DNA of 64,000 bases from Myxocyprinus asiaticus (GCF_019703515.2 NC_059374.1:16437095-16501094); one strand, 5' to 3'. Numbered from the stretch's first letter, positions 1 through 12,240 are shown. Numbers and translations are program-made. Notes: generated by a model from the letters alone, not told the origin.

Positions 1-33
1 TTTTTCTATATACATTTGTAGTTTTGTAATCAT

Positions 34-523
34 TAAAGGAATAGTTCCCTCAAAAAATTAAATATTGTCCTATTTTATTCACCCTGATGTCTTTGCAAAC
101 CTGTATGACCTTCTTTTTATGTAGAACACAAAAGGAGATTTTTTTGAATATTGTTGTCCATCTCTTCAATAAAATGACAGTGAATGATGCTTTATAGTTG
201 ATAGTGACTTTAATGCTTAAAAAATGACTCAAAAGTATCATAAAATTAGTCCATGTGGTTTGTGCATCATAGTCTTCTGAAGGCATATGAACCTGAAAAA
301 TTTGTAATGTTTCAGTGTAAATCTTTTGGGCCCTTTTCTTTACTTTAGGGTCATTTTTAAGCTTATCCACTGCCATTGTATTGAATGGATGGACCACAAT
401 ATTCATTTAAAAAAATCTCCTTTTGTGTTCCAAGGAAGAAAGTCATGCTGGTTTAGAACAGCATTAGGGTAAGTAAATTATGACAAAATGTCAATTTTTT
501 GGGGTCAATTATCTCTTTTAAAG
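34..523. repeat. Foldback DNA element with ~115-bp inverted arms
   Basis: The left arm starts AAGGAATAGTTC near 35 and the right arm ends in the complementary ATTATCTCTTTTAAAG near 523. Both arms carry the 'aaacctgtatgac..ttctt..aacacaaaag' block in opposite orientation. Other copies or half-copies occur at 5575-6903, 6925-7082, 33095-33478, 35135-35215 and 57402-57490. The ends of better copies read TTAAAGGGATAGTTC, which fits a non-autonomous DNA transposon using TTAA-like targets; that assignment is inference. A 118-codon minus-strand frame (50-406) is not similar to anything I recognise and is treated as chance. Confidence 0.6.
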
Positions 524-794
524 GGCATCTATTGCTACAGAATCACATGCTGCATTAATAAATGAACCTCTTACAGCTTTTCAATTTTCCTTTTGGTTTT
601 GTTTATTGAGTTGAACCCTGGCAAGATCCATGCACATGCTCTTTAGATATGCAAAATCTAGTCAGAACCATCACATCTGTTTCTCTTTCTGTCTTTCTCA
701 CTGTCCTCCCTTCATATGCATGTTTGCATGCACAACAATATCTGAATCATCTATCAAGCCATCCAATTTGATGGATATTACTTTAATTATAACT

Positions 795-868
795 GCATTT
801 CATTTGCTCTGTACTTGTACTCTGCACAATGACAATAAAGTTTAATCTAATCTAATCTTAATGCATAA
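795..868 (+). repeat. LINE 3' tail (L2-like) with AATCT repeats
   Basis: The text 'tgcatttcatttgctctgtac' (split by one base) leads into 'gcacaatgacaataaagttt' and then repeated 'aatctaatct'. This is the usual 3' end of fish L2-type LINEs or of SINEs that share their tail. No reverse transcriptase remains upstream, so it is a 5'-truncated insertion. Confidence 0.6.
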
Positions 869-2962
869 CTTGGAAACAATCAAGGATGAGATCATAAACA
901 GCAAAATATAATTAATCTCCAATTTCAGCCAGCCAGACAATTTATGTTAGAGTGAGGAAATGATCGAACGCCACGCTTTCTCCATCTCATTTCAGTTGTC
1001 AGTGCGATTTGGAGCATCAATTTCAATATATCTCTTTCTCTCAAGTGAATCTGACAACATTTAACTTATTCTAAAATATTAGAAATGTCAGGGAAGGAGA
1101 CGACTAATCACAAAAGAATGACGTACAAGCATAAATGTAACAAATAAATTCATATTTCGAACATTCTTTGATCTCTGCTATAAATAGACATGGCGGAAGT
1201 CATAAAAGAAAAAAACAAAACATTGATGATGATTTACAGCTGCCGTTCATGAATTTGAATATGGCTGAGCTGGAAGCTGCAGTCGCTGTCTGTGAAAGCT
1301 GCAGGCTTGAGAGCAGAGTAACAAATGAACAAAGGCACATTTTCCTTTAGATAATTAGATTTTCTTTTCCTTATTTAGAAGCACTAATAATCAACTCTTG
1401 ACAAAGCGTAAGAAAAATGAAAACACGAACATATTAGAACAAAATTCATTGCAGAAACCACATGAAAAAACATCTTTGAGTTTGCTTATTCAGTGTGTGG
1501 CTCTAACTGTCTGTAGCCATCTTTAAATCTGCACCTGTGGGATTGTTTTTTGCAAGCTCAACCCATGGGCAATCATAGCTGTCATTGGACTCCAGAATCT
1601 GAAGAGGAGGTTGTCAAATTTAATACATAGATGGTGGTAGCATGGGAAAATTGTGCAGTTTTCAGATGGCGCACCTGAAAGCAAGAGAGAGAGAGTGTAA
1701 ATATCTAAGGATTTTCAAAGGATAAAAAAGGAAGGAAGCTTGTTTCAGGCTGTTCAAGTAGAGGTTTTTAAGCAGAGGCCTAATGGAGTGGTAAAGCCAC
1801 AAAGAAAAAGACTAAGACAGAAGAGAAAAGAGAAAGAAAGCCCACAGTATATTTTATCATACAAAATTCATTGAGGTTATTTAGGTGTAAAGTGATTGTT
1901 GTCATTTATGTTCTTTTAGTTTGCATAATTGGCACAGAAATGCACACACAGGCAAATCACTGTCATAATAAGCCTTTTCCAACTCTATTACAGCCATTTA
2001 CCCTCAATTAGCATAATTGAATAAGATCATTATGCCACAAGACACATCACATTTGGTAAACTCTACTGTCACAGTTTTCACTGCTTGTCGGAAATGCTTT
2101 GTAAAAACACTGCTAGCTTATTAACAGGGCTGTACTTATGACAGTCGACACCATTATCATGAAAGGAGATTTGGCAGAGGAAAAAAAATCAATAGATGTA
2201 TGCTAACAAGCCTCTGCTGGAAAGATAATTATTATATTTTTTTTATTGCAAAACAAGCATAACTTGGGGTACAACAGGGATAAAGTAACACCTTAAGGAA
2301 AATTTGCTTTTTTCTGGTTACAAATTGTATCAAGATTGAAAAAAATAAATGCATTTTGTTATTAAATATTGTGGAGCAACATAATTTGTGTGAAAAGAAA
2401 TAATAATTGAAGGTTGTTTTGATAAAAAAATAAAAACTATAATTAAAATAAATAAATAAACACTTAGGTTAAAACAAATACAAAAAAAAAAAAAAATAAA
2501 AAAAATAAAAATAAAAACACACTTGGATTAAAAGACCCTCAGGGGGGTAAAAGTGATATAGGAAAAATAGTTACTGTATAGGGGGTTAAGCAGTTTTGAG
2601 CAGTTTAACTGTAAACAGACAGCATTCAGTAAATTAATTGTAAGGAACATTAATATTTATTATTTTGTAAACTGACAATAGGCCAATGGTATGTAATGTG
2701 CCGAATTTCAACAATAAATGGAAAGGAACATAAGCCCAGTCTGAAGGGTCAGTTGGCAGGACACTTGCTGGCTGTACATTATCGGCATCTCGTTGGTGCT
2801 GCTGGTCTTACTGATACATTTGAGAATTGTCCCTGAGGGCAGATAAAAAATAAATAAAAAAATAAAAACATCTTCATTTAAAATGGCCTAACAAATGCAA
2901 AGTAATGACATCAGCTAAGTTTACATTAATGACAAATTTAAAAGTACAGTTGAACAAAGAAC

Positions 2963-2986
2963 TATATATATATATATATATATATG
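2963..2986. repeat. (TA)n microsatellite
   Basis: About 11 uninterrupted TA units in AT-rich DNA. Confidence 0.9.
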
Positions 2987-3480
2987 AAACTATCTATACA
3001 CAATTAAAACATTAAACCAACAACTTGCCTATATTGTGTATAGGTTGGACCGGCACTGAGAATAACAACATAAGCACATCTCTCAAAAACACAAGTAGTT
3101 TGTAAGTAGACATACTTTAGACTGATTGCACTTTGAATTCAGCAACAGTAGGCTGTCAATTCAAACCAAGGAACTCTAAAATACCTGGAGAGAGCTATTC
3201 GTTAGCATTCCCATTCATCTCTATGGCTGTGCTCAGCTAGCACAGGGTTCTCATGAAGCTTGCGAAATGGAGGCTGCCATCTTTGCTCATGGGCACTCAG
3301 TTCCGGGATCGGGTGTCACGTGATTGATCACTCATCAATGGGAATAGATAGGAAAAACTAATAATCAATTTCACGCTTTTAAGAGCCCTTCAAAAACAAT
3401 CTGTCACCGGATGAAGATGTACTATAATGTAATGCAATAATTTAGAATGAAATGGCTCTTTTTTTGTTGGGTGGGGGATT

Positions 3481-3905
3481 TTCTCCCCTTTTTCTCACCA
3501 ATTTGGTATGCCCAATTCCCAGTGCGCTTTAGGTCCCCGTAATGGCGTAGTGACTCGCCTCAATCCGGGTGGCGGAGGACGAATCTCAGTTGCCTCCATC
3601 TGAGACTGTCAATCCGTGCATCTTATCACGTGGCTTGTTGAGCGTGTTACCGCGGAGACCTAGCGCATGTGGAGGCTTCACGCTATTCTCCGCGGCATCC
3701 ATGCACAATTCGCCACGTGCCCCACCGAGAGTGAGAACCACACATTATAGCGACCACGAGGAGGGTAACCCAGTGGGACTCTACCCAACCTAGCAACCAG
3801 GCCAATTGGTTGCTTAGGAGGCCTGACTGGAGTCAATCAGCATGCCCTGGATTCAAACTTGCGACTCCAGGTGTGGTAGGTTACCCAGTTACCCAGCCCC
3901 CCAGA
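3481..3905 (-). mobile_element. tRNA-derived SINE, near full length
   Basis: Read on the minus strand it begins with a tRNA-like head. There is a degenerate A box near 3890 and a B-box-like GTTTGAATCC near 3850. A roughly 300-bp body follows, containing 'gttgctaggttgggtagag' and 'gcggtaacacgctcaacaag'. It ends in the tail 'caaattggtgagaaaaaggg'. The same family recurs at 26785-27032, 61650-62072 and 63738-64000. It is transcribed by RNA polymerase III and moved by LINE enzymes; it encodes no protein. Confidence 0.8.
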
Positions 3906-3939
3906 CTGAAATGGTTCTTGGAAAAAAAATATTTCTTCA

Positions 3940-4370
3940 TAAAACATGACTACTTTTGAATGGCTATCTATGGAGAAACATGCTTTTTGCCATCGGGTGG
4001 TGTAGTTCCAGCATCTACTAGGGACCTGCTAACCAGCCAATTCCTGACCCCCTGGTTCGAACTACTGCCCCCAGTGGCCGAAGCTGGAATTGTTGTTGAA
4101 CATATGGAAACGTGTGAGCTCCAGTTTCCGGTTGAAATGTCCACACAGCTTCACAAAAACAAGTTGTATTTTTAGTTGTAAATAATGTAATAAAGTCAAC
4201 AGGAACACATATTTTATTAACTTCAAACCCCAGTCATAAACCTAACTGTCAGTGGAGTAAAATTGTAATTTTAGCGCAAACGTCTGAATTGTACTCGTTT
4301 ATGTAAATGTGATTACTTACTGGTTCCACCGGGACCAGAAACTGTGCCTCAGAGGTTGCTCAAAAACCAT
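3940..4370 (+). repeat. Dispersed repeat with 'cagtggagtaaaat' core
   Basis: Blocks such as 'aacctaactgtcagtggag', 'tgtgattacttactggttcc' and 'gtgtgagctcca' reappear at 58640-59050 and, in reverse orientation and more decayed, at about 17040-17260. A sequence like an RNA polymerase III B box (GGTTCGAACTA) lies near 4055. The family is not identified; it may be a decayed SINE or non-autonomous DNA element. Confidence 0.45.
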
Positions 4371-4812
4371 TGCCTTAAAAATCTGATCACAAGTCGTCAC
4401 AGGAGACTCATATGAAACACATGTTAATACCAGGTGTTAACAGCAATGTGTTTCTGTTCAGAACTTGTAATCAGATCACCCGAACAGATCTTAGATACAT
4501 GTGAACAGCCTTGAGAAGTTTGGATTGTTATAACCAGTCTATTTCTTGGAAAAAGGAGCACTGTAAATATGTAAAGTTTTCTTCTGAATTTCACTCTCTG
4601 AACCTGAGAGAAGCCTTTAACTCCATTGGAGCCCCATTCCCTAAGGGGCCTGCTGTGGGGTCAAAAGAAAATCCAGGCCATGGCGAGAGCAAAAATACCA
4701 GCTTTACTATTAAAAAGGACATGATTTCCTTCCCATCTGTCAAAGTGTGCTTACAGATGGAAGGAGAGATTAAAGCATGCTTAGAGTTGTAGGTTTGTAT
4801 ATGTGTGTCAGA

Positions 4813-4887
<75 letters not shown>

Positions 4888-5574
4888 GGAGGAGGAGGAG
4901 GAAGTAAAATTAGGACTTTTGCTAAATGTGTCATGTCAGAATCCCTCACTCCAAAATACCCGCTATATTATCTCTGATCTTATCTGAGGGACATTTTCTT
5001 TCAGGAGTGTGCCATGTTGTATCCAACATAGCATTTGATATTTGCAACATTGGTTGTATTAAAATGTTTCACAGGATTGAATATTTTCATTTATGGACCT
5101 CTGCGATAAAAAAAAAAAAAAAAAAAAAACTTATTAGATAATGAACTGTACAGCATACTGAATGACAGTTGGAATCTGAAATGAACCTGAAGTGAGAATT
5201 AAAGGTGCTGTAGGTGATTCTTTTTTTTAAATTTTTTTTTTTTTTTTTTTTGGAAAAGGCTACAACACATACAATGTCCTTATTCCATGGCAGATATTCC
5301 TAAAATTGGTGTCTTGAGATAACTCACCTGTCTCTGTGATAGCCCTAGACTCTGTAAACCATTTTTAGCCAAACAAAAAACTTAACCAATAAGAGAAGCA
5401 AGAGGTTTGATTGTGGTAGCCGGCATTTTGGATTTTAGCACTGCTTATGGTCTTTATATGGGATTAAAATTCGGACTGTTCAACAAACAAAGTGATCATA
5501 TGACTTCAGAAGACTTGGAATATGACATACGAGTGGCATGGACAGCTTTTATGAAATGTTTGTGTGCTTTATTA
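4371..5574. other. Anonymous DNA with low-complexity tracts
   Basis: It contains the GA microsatellite (4804-4903), an A tract at 5109-5129 and a T tract near 5221-5252. From about 5200 a fragment starting 'ttaaaggtgctgtaggtgat' resembles the end of a common fish DNA-element family. The 93-codon frame at 4511-4792 has no recognisable domain and no visible splice context. Confidence 0.5.
4804..4903. repeat. (GA)n microsatellite grading into GAG repeats
   Basis: About 40 GA units with one 'gaca' interruption, followed by about five GAG/GAT triplets. The Arg-Glu protein frame across it is an artefact. Confidence 0.95.
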
Positions 5575-5822
5575 AATGGATAGTTCACCTAAAAAAATAG
5601 TCTAATTTACTCACCCTCATGCCATCTGAGATGTGTATGACTTTCTTTCTTCTGCAAAACACTTTTGAAGATTTGTAGAAAAAAGATCCAGGCTCAGCAG
5701 TTCCTTACAATGGGAGAGGATGGTGATTAGATATTTGTAGGTCCAAAAAGCACAGATAGTCAGCCATTCATCAATGCCTGACTGGAAGTGATCTTTTGTA
5801 GTTAAAAAGTGCTTAAATATTG

Positions 5823-5992
5823 TCTACTACTACAACTACAACTACTACTACTACTACTACTACTATTGTTGTTGTTGTTGTTGTTGTTGTTATTATTATT
5901 ATTATTGCTGCTACTATTAGTACTACTATTATTGTTATTATTATTATTATTATTATTACTACTACTACTACAACTATTATTATTATTGCTAT
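5823..5992. repeat. Compound trinucleotide tract (CTA/TTG/TTA)
   Basis: Successive blocks of ACT, TTG, TTA and ACT triplets. Poly-Leu and poly-Thr reading frames here are low-complexity artefacts. Confidence 0.95.
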
Positions 5993-6159
5993 GATTGTTT
6001 CAAATTGTCTTGATATCTATCTATCACTCAGTGAGTTTATATCTATATCTTTTCTCTCTTTCCACAACATCACCAGAAAAATTTATTTAATAATAATGAT
6101 TACTATTATATCACATTAAATTAACCTATTGCTTAAACGTATCACTGTACCTGTATACA

Positions 6160-6197
6160 CTACTATACCTATACATATATATATATTTTTTTTACCT

Positions 6198-6246
<49 letters not shown>
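6160..6246. repeat. Interrupted (TA)n microsatellite
   Basis: TA repeats broken by an 'atatttttttt' stretch and 'catacataca', with the longest run at about 6208-6246. Confidence 0.9.
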
Positions 6247-6249
<3 letters not shown>

Positions 6250-6516
6250 TTTTTTTAAATAATTTAATTAATTTTTATTTATTTATCACACATTATACAT
6301 TTGCACATATACAGTGAAATTCTTTTTTTTTTCACATATCCCAGCTAAGCTGGGGTCAGAGTGCAGAGTCAGCCATGATATGGCACCCCTGGAGCAGATA
6401 GGGTCAAGGGCCTTGCTCAGGGGCCCAACAGTGGTAACTTGGCAGTGCTGGGGCTTGAACCCCTGACCTTCTGATCAGTAACCCAGAGCCTTAACCACTG
6501 AGCCACCACTGCCTAA
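6250..6516 (-). mobile_element. Second tRNA-derived SINE family
   Basis: On the minus strand it begins near 6516 with an A box (GTGGCTCAGTGGTTAAGG) and a B box (AGGGGTTCAAGCCCC), spaced as in a tRNA gene. The body carries 'agcaaggcccttgacccta'. The tail 'aagaatttcactgta', near 6325, is of the kind shared with fish LINEs. It has no protein. The insertion sits inside the foldback element at 5575-6903. Confidence 0.75.
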
Positions 6517-6924
6517 ATATGATTATTATTATATGTGTGTGTATATATGTGTGTCATTGGTCTCTTACTTTGTATAATCTGCTATGTCTTGTTAATTTAT
6601 GTGTTTTGTTCAATAAAATGAATAAATAAATTGTTCTTTTTCACACACAAAGTGATCGATTCGGTTCACAAGACATTAATGTCACTGCTGGAGATAGGAT
6701 GGATTACTTTTAGGCTGACTATCTGTGCTTTTTGGACCTACAAATATCTAATCACCCTCCTCTCCCATTCTAAGGACCTGCTGAGCCTGGATCTTTTTCT
6801 ACAAAGTGTTTTTCAGAAGAAAGAAAGTCATACACATCTCAGATGGCATGAGGGTGAGTAAATGATCAAAGAATTGTAATTTTTGGGTGAACTATCCCTT
6901 TAAGCGTTAAAGTGAGTCACTGTG

Positions 6925-7082
6925 TACTGCCATTGTATTGAATACACTTAACGGGACATTCATTAAAGTATTTCCTTTTGTGTTCCGCAGAAGAAAGAAA
7001 GTCATATGGGTTAGGAACAACATGAGGGTTAGTAAATGATGACAGAATTTTCATCTTTGGGTGAACTATTCCTTTAACTACC
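6925..7082. repeat. Half copy of the foldback element
   Basis: One arm only, from 'ccattgtattgaatacac' through 'gcagaagaaagaaagtcata' to 'gggtgaactattccttta'. It lies immediately beside the complete copy. Confidence 0.6.
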
Positions 7083-8734
7083 AAATGCAGATAATTCTTA
7101 CCTCATGAACTGAGAGGACCTCTGCTAAGATGCTTATCTTATTTTCACATAATCATCTCAGTGAGTAAAAGCAAATTATTCTTCCAAACAACCTTTCTAA
7201 CGTGTAACATATCCTCTGTCACATCACAGAAATGTTGCCTGCCAAAGGAACGTCACAATCTCTTTTCATAAAAACCAAAGGTAATGTGATGCTAATGATA
7301 CCTTAAAAGAAATGAACATCTTGGAATCACACATATGTCGCATTTGCGCGTGTCAGGGATTAATTTTCTAAAAATTAATCCTCGGCATTTAGCCGCCCCC
7401 CAAAGATGGCAGTTTATTTTGCCAAAAGTGAGAGTGTGACATATCCTCATGTTAAACAAGAGCGGCACTAATCCTGGTAAGAACGCATTGCTCCCGTACA
7501 TCACCTGTTCATAGCGAGGAAAACAGAAGCATTTTCATCGCTTCATAAACTGTGGGAATTATAGTCTTTTAGAATTTGTGGATGTTGGATGAACTAAGAG
7601 ACGCTTTCTCGTGGTTCCACCAAATGACCTAAACCAAATGTGCCTTTTCATTAAAATGTTAAAATAGTGCTATTTAAAGATATGAAAAAATAATGATTTG
7701 TTTTTACATTTTCACACACACACATGACAACACAATTTCTACCTACATTTTGGTTGCACCACATGACATTGATTTGGTGTACAAAAGTTTTTCAAATATG
7801 AATCATATTTTAAAATAAAACTGTTTCACAAAGAAATAATAATAAAAGATAATTCATCACAACTCATGCCAGCATTTCATTTTTCATGAATTTCAGCTTT
7901 TAATGAGACTTTGAATTTTTTCCGTCTCCTGAAGGTTGCACCATATAACATTTTTGACTTTAAGCCCCTGTAGAAGCCAATAATGTAATAACTATCGTTA
8001 ATGTAATAACTGCCAATAACGTAATACATTTTCCATTCTTAATGTAATAAGTCAATAATGTAATAACTTACCTATCATGTATCCTGCCTTTGTTGTTCCT
8101 CCTGCTCACCACCAGAGGGCTCCATCACCTGGGGATTGACTTTAACTTTCTGGACTCCATTTCCCATAATCCCCATACCTGTCAATGATTAGATGTTCAC
8201 CTGTTTCCAATACACTCAGCTATTTAAGCTACTCATAATTTAAAGTAGTTAATCTTCAGTCAAGATACTGAAAAACTAGTTAGCTACACTACCAGATAGT
8301 AATAAAAAGAAGCTAACTACATTTGAAGCTATTTAATAGCTATTTAATAGCAGTAAATATCAGATTATTCTGACATAAATAGATACAAAATTAATTTATT
8401 GGAGTGACTATGTGCACTAGCTGTAAATAGCACCTGCCACACAGTGTGGCTATTTGCACTCCAATAGTCTAGTAGACACAAATTGAAAACAAACAGCACC
8501 TTGCTGCAGTGGTGAGCATGTAACATTGGCTGTGGATGTGCTTTTTTTTGTGCAGATGACCTGGGTTCGATTCCGCTTTTTGACCCACTTTTTTTCCATT
8601 CTGTTTCCTGTCTCCACTCATACTATTTTCTTTAATACTACTTATAATAATAAATACAAATTAATATAATGTTTGATTTCCTCACAGTGATTTGATCACG
8701 GAGAAGGTCAGGGAGTTGAGAGAAAGGTTTGATC
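7083..8734. other. Anonymous DNA with small repeat fragments
   Basis: At 7978-8065 a short motif (aatgtaataa) recurs irregularly about six times. At about 8090-8225, 'caccaccagagggc' followed by a TATTTAAG-like box resembles a fragment of a fish LTR. At 8505-8580 a B-box-like GGGTTCGATTCC follows a weak A box, which may be a decayed SINE head. No gene recognised. Confidence 0.4.
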
Positions 8735-8945
8735 TGGGTCAAATTAACCATGGTTTTACTATAGTAATATTGTAGTGACCATGTTTTTTGTGGATGCCAT
8801 AGTTTTAATGCAATTCACAATGGTATTACTACAGTAATATGGTGTTAATATAGTAACCATGTTTAATTTTGTAGTTACTATGATTTCACCACAAAACACC
8901 ATGGCGATACTATGGTCAATGTAGTAAAACCATGGTTCATTTTTG
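8735..8945. repeat. Palindromic 'ACCATGGTTTTAC' repeat, copy 1
   Basis: The motifs ACCATGGTTTTACTA and TAGTAAAACCATGG face each other several times over about 200 bp. Related copies lie at 28995-29125 and 32305-32935. It looks like a non-autonomous foldback element; the family is not named. Confidence 0.5.
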
Positions 8946-9706
8946 TAACGTAAGGTTAGGGTTAGGATTAGAGGTAGGAGTGGTGTAGGGTGTCTGTGGG
9001 ACTCTAAATAAACACACTACAGTGATGCCCCCACACTGTATGTTAGTATTTAATTAGGGGTGCAGATAGTATCTGCCACAGCTTCTAACACTATTTCGTA
9101 CAAAAAAGATGCTTTTGGTTGCTAGTTACACCTTATGTAAATAGTATATATTGCTATTTGCACATAGTAAAAAAAGAGTCAAAGTTAAACAGCACCAATT
9201 AACTCACTTTGAAAAAGAACACATGGTGACTCTGGCGCAGGAACTGAATTGATGAATCATTCGAACAAACCAATTTACTAAAATGAATAGGACCTTTAAA
9301 TGGTACATATAAGTGATCTTTTGCATTGTTCATTTTAACCAGTTCCTTTACATGAACTGCCCAAACAAACCGATTCAGTTAAATGTTTTGGACTTCGCAA
9401 CGCTACATACAGTAGGACACCCCACTTACACCTGGTATTAAGATGCATTTCAGGTGATACGATTACAAGTGACCAGGTGAGACACATACTGTAGTCATTT
9501 AGATTACTGTCCATAGAATAAGTGTTTATAATCCATATGCAGCTCAATGGGAATGAAAAGCCGGCATGTAAACACCTAAATTGGAAAAACATGACCAGTT
9601 GAGCTCGATCTGAATGAAATTTATATCTAATCCTACATATTCTGATAAATAGATAAATAGGAGAATAACTGCCACGTAAGCCATTCAATCCAACTACTAC
9701 CACAAT
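8946..9706. other. Anonymous DNA before DIRS copy 1
   Basis: Only weak repeat traces are seen, including a few telomere-like 'gttagg' words near 8950 and 'gattcatt/gaatcattc' motifs at 9250-9380. No gene recognised. Confidence 0.5.
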
Positions 9707-10085
9707 AACGTCCTGGTTACTTGCATAACCTCCGTTCCCTGATGGAGGGAATGAGACGTTGTGTCGATGTAGTGACACTAAGGGTCACTCTTGGGAGACA
9801 CCTCTGGTCTTTGATAAAAGTCCAATGAAAATTGGTGAGTGGTATTTGCATACCACTCTCCCGGACATACAGGTATAAAAGGAGCTGGTATGCAACCACT
9901 CATTCAGGTTTTATGCTGAGGAGCCGAGAAAAGGTCCCGGCCATTTCAGCGGGTAGTTCAGTGTTGTGGCAGGAGGGACAACGTCCTGTTCCCTCCATCA
10001 GGGAATGGAGGTTACACAAGTAACCAGGACAATCCCTATCTGTCACTCACTTGAAGTTGTGTCGATGTAGTGACACTAGGGGTCC
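9707..10085. repeat. DIRS copy 1 terminal repeat and internal complementary region
   Basis: The outer end is AACGTCCTGGTTACTTGCAT at 9707. At about 9995-10050 its reverse complement (GTAACCAGGAC) is joined directly to 'atccctatctgtcactcact', which corresponds to the opposite end of the element in copy 2. This left-end/right-end junction is the internal complementary region used in DIRS replication models to template circle closure. Confidence 0.8.
9874..9880 (+). promoter_or_regulatory. TATA box in the DIRS copy 1 terminal repeat
   Basis: TATAAAA within GGTATAAAAGGAGCTGGT. It is conserved in copies 2 and 3. It reads outward-to-inward from the terminal repeat, opposite to the coding strand; the inverted counterpart at the other end, seen in copy 2, would drive the genes. 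Confidence 0.5.
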
Positions 10086-10757
10086 CTATACAAAACGCCG
10101 CAACTGGCTGAACTGTGTTACGTGAACTGGCAGTGTGTGACGGGCAAACCTCTGTGTGCCTCGTAGCCAGCGCACCAGGCTGACACGTAACCTCCCCCAA
10201 CACTGTTATGAGTGTCGAATGGCCCTTTGGGGCAAGTCGACTACCCAAAAGATAGAGACGGGCTAGCCCAGTCGTGGCCTCTTATCCCCTTTTTTTTCCA
10301 CTCCCTAAAAAAGGGGGGATTATCCGACTGGGCCGACCAGGTCTAGTCGGGGGGGTGTCCCTCCCAAGGGGTGGACACTGCGGACCCTACGGGGGAGGAG
10401 TTACTACAAGCATGGAGACTGGGGCAGAGGAGCCTCTGCCCAAGGAAGACGCAGTTTGCCAACAGGGAAACTAATTAGTGGAAGATATGTGTCGCATGGG
10501 GTTACCTGCGGGGAACCGCCATATGCGGAGAACCTACCGCAGTACAGGGCTTTAGTTAGCACGTGTACTGGGCCGGCAGCGAGTCTCTCCGAAAAATCGA
10601 CTGCCACAGGGCTTGGAGGAAGTCAACCAGGGAACACAGTTTGTGAACACTACTGGGAGTTAACGGCGCACATCTTCAGCTCAGGGGAGGTGAAAGGTGC
10701 TATGTGCAAGCAATACACCCAGCCGGCTGTCCCGGACTTACCTGCTTGTGTGTGCCA

Positions 10758-11354
10758 CTACACGGGACAAAACCGGTTCCACCCGGAGGTTGTAGAATAT
10801 CGCAAAGGTGTTGGGTGTTTCCCAGCCCGCTGCTCTACAATGTCTGTTAGAGAGGCACCCCTGGCCAAGGCCCAGGAGGCCACTACACCCCTGGTAGAAT
10901 GGGCTCGTAGCCCTACAGGGGGTGGCACGTCCTGGGCGTGATATGCCAAAATTATGCCATCAATGAGCCAGTGGGCGGTCCTCTGCTTGGAGACAGCGCT
11001 TCCTTTCCACTGTGCATCAAAGCAAACAAAGAGCTGCTCAGAAACTCTAAAGCTCTGCGTGTGATCCAAATAGATGCGTAAAGTGTGCACCGGACACAGC
11101 AACGTCAGGGCTGGGTCTGCCTCCTCCTGGGGCAGCACTTGCAGGTTCACCACCTGGTCCCTAAAAGGGGTCATGGGAACCTTGGGCACATAGCCTGGTT
11201 GGGGTCTCAGGATCACGTGAGAGTAGCCCGGACCGAACTCCTCGCACGTTTCGCTGACAGAGAACGCTTGCAGGTCTCCTACCCTCTTGATGGAAGTGAG
11301 CGCAGTCAGGAGGGCAGTATTCAAGGAGAGTGTCTTAAGCTCAACTGACTGCAA
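10758..11354 (-). pseudogene. DIRS tyrosine recombinase, C-terminal catalytic part
   Basis: A 198-codon frame resembles the catalytic domain of DIRS1 tyrosine recombinases, which cut and join the circular DNA copy at the target. The first catalytic arginine is in SIKRVGDLQ (about residues 22-30), and the His-x-x-Arg box is in RAHSTRG near residue 150. The nucleophilic tyrosine codon at about 10792-10794 is present in the DNA, but a frameshift places it in a different frame from the rest. The N-terminal core-binding domain is removed by a deletion near 11495. The copy is therefore inactive. Confidence 0.8.
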
Positions 11355-11575
11355 AGGCTCAAAGGAGGCTCTCTGTAGACCCTGAAGAACTACAGAGAGG
11401 TCCTATGAGGGAACGAGGTGAGGTCTGGAGGGATTCAGCCTCCTGGAACCTCTCAGGAACCTGATGATCAGGTCGTGCTTCCCTAAGGACTTCTAGGGGC
11501 CAGACATGGAGATTCCAGTGGTCTGGTTGTGTTGGTGCCCCGTCCTTGAGAAAGAAGGTCCTTCCTCAGGGAAAT

Positions 11576-12240
11576 TCACCAGGGGAAGGCTGTCACGAGG
11601 AGCGTGAGGTCTGAGAACCATGCCTGGGTGGGCCAGTAGGGTGCTACCAGGATGACCTGCTCCTCATCCTCCCTGACCTTGCATTGGGTCTGTGCAAGTA
11701 GGCTCACTGGGGGAAACGCATATTTGCGCAGTCCAGGGGGCCAGCTGTGTGCCAGCGCATCTATACCGAGAGGTGCCTCGGTCAGGGCGTACCAGAGCAG
11801 GCAGTGGGAGAATTCCTGGGAGGTGTACAGGTCTACCTGTGCCTGTCTGAATCGACTCCAGATCAGCTGGACCACCTGAGGGTGGAGTCTCCACTCTCCC
11901 CTGAGGGCAACCTGCCGTGACAGTGCGTCCGCTGTTGTGTTGAGGTTGCCCGGGATGTGTGAGTGGCTCGCAGCAACTTGAGATGCTGCTGACTCCAGAG
12001 GAGGAGACGGCGGGCGAGTTGTGACATACAACGGGAGCGCAGACCACCTTGACGGTTGACATATGCTACCATTGCCATGTTGTCTGTCCAAACTAACTCA
12101 TGCTTGCCCTGGATCAACGGCCGGAATCTCCGCAGGGCGAGCAGAATTGCCAGCAACTCGAGGCCGGTCCATAAGCCGGCGGCTGTGTGCCCGTTGTAAA
12201 TAGCACCCCAGCCCATTTTGGAGGCATCTGTCGTGACCAC
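11576..12240 (-). pseudogene. DIRS RNase H domain and linker, frameshifted
   Basis: Two overlapping minus-strand frames make up this region. The 11863-12240 frame has the RNase H start (VTTDASKMGWGA) and the WTDN motif. The 11576-12091 frame continues with SHIPGNLNTTADALSRQ, a typical RNase H end, and then the linker towards the recombinase (HPQVVQLIWSRF; LRKYAFPPVSLL). The switch between frames marks at least one indel. RNase H degrades the RNA strand of the RNA-DNA hybrid during cDNA synthesis. Confidence 0.8.

Larger units (their letters stand above)
524..3480. other. AT-rich anonymous DNA
   Basis: No gene recognised. It holds a LINE-like 3' tail (795-868), A-rich low-complexity sequence (about 2220-2520) and a TA array (2963-2986). 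Short open frames such as 1168-1350 lack any family signature. Confidence 0.6.
5575..6903. mobile_element. Foldback DNA element with ~190-bp inverted arms and a filled interior
   Basis: The left arm (about 5576-5775) runs from 'aaatggatagttcacctaaa' to 'ccaaaaagcacagatagtc'. The right arm (about 6712-6903) is its reverse complement, ending 'gggtgaactatccctttaa'. The arms match over nearly their whole length. The interior holds a trinucleotide tract, TA repeats and a SINE, so the present 1.3-kb size comes partly from later insertions. No transposase is present, so it would depend on an enzyme supplied elsewhere. Confidence 0.65.

Noticed and set aside
4805..4987. Arg-Glu repeat protein
   Set aside because: Translation of the (GA)n microsatellite.
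5809..6119. Poly-Leu and poly-Thr/Val reading frames
   Set aside because: They are translations of a trinucleotide microsatellite.
8945..8985. Interstitial telomere repeat
   Set aside because: Only two or three imperfect GTTAGG words; too short.
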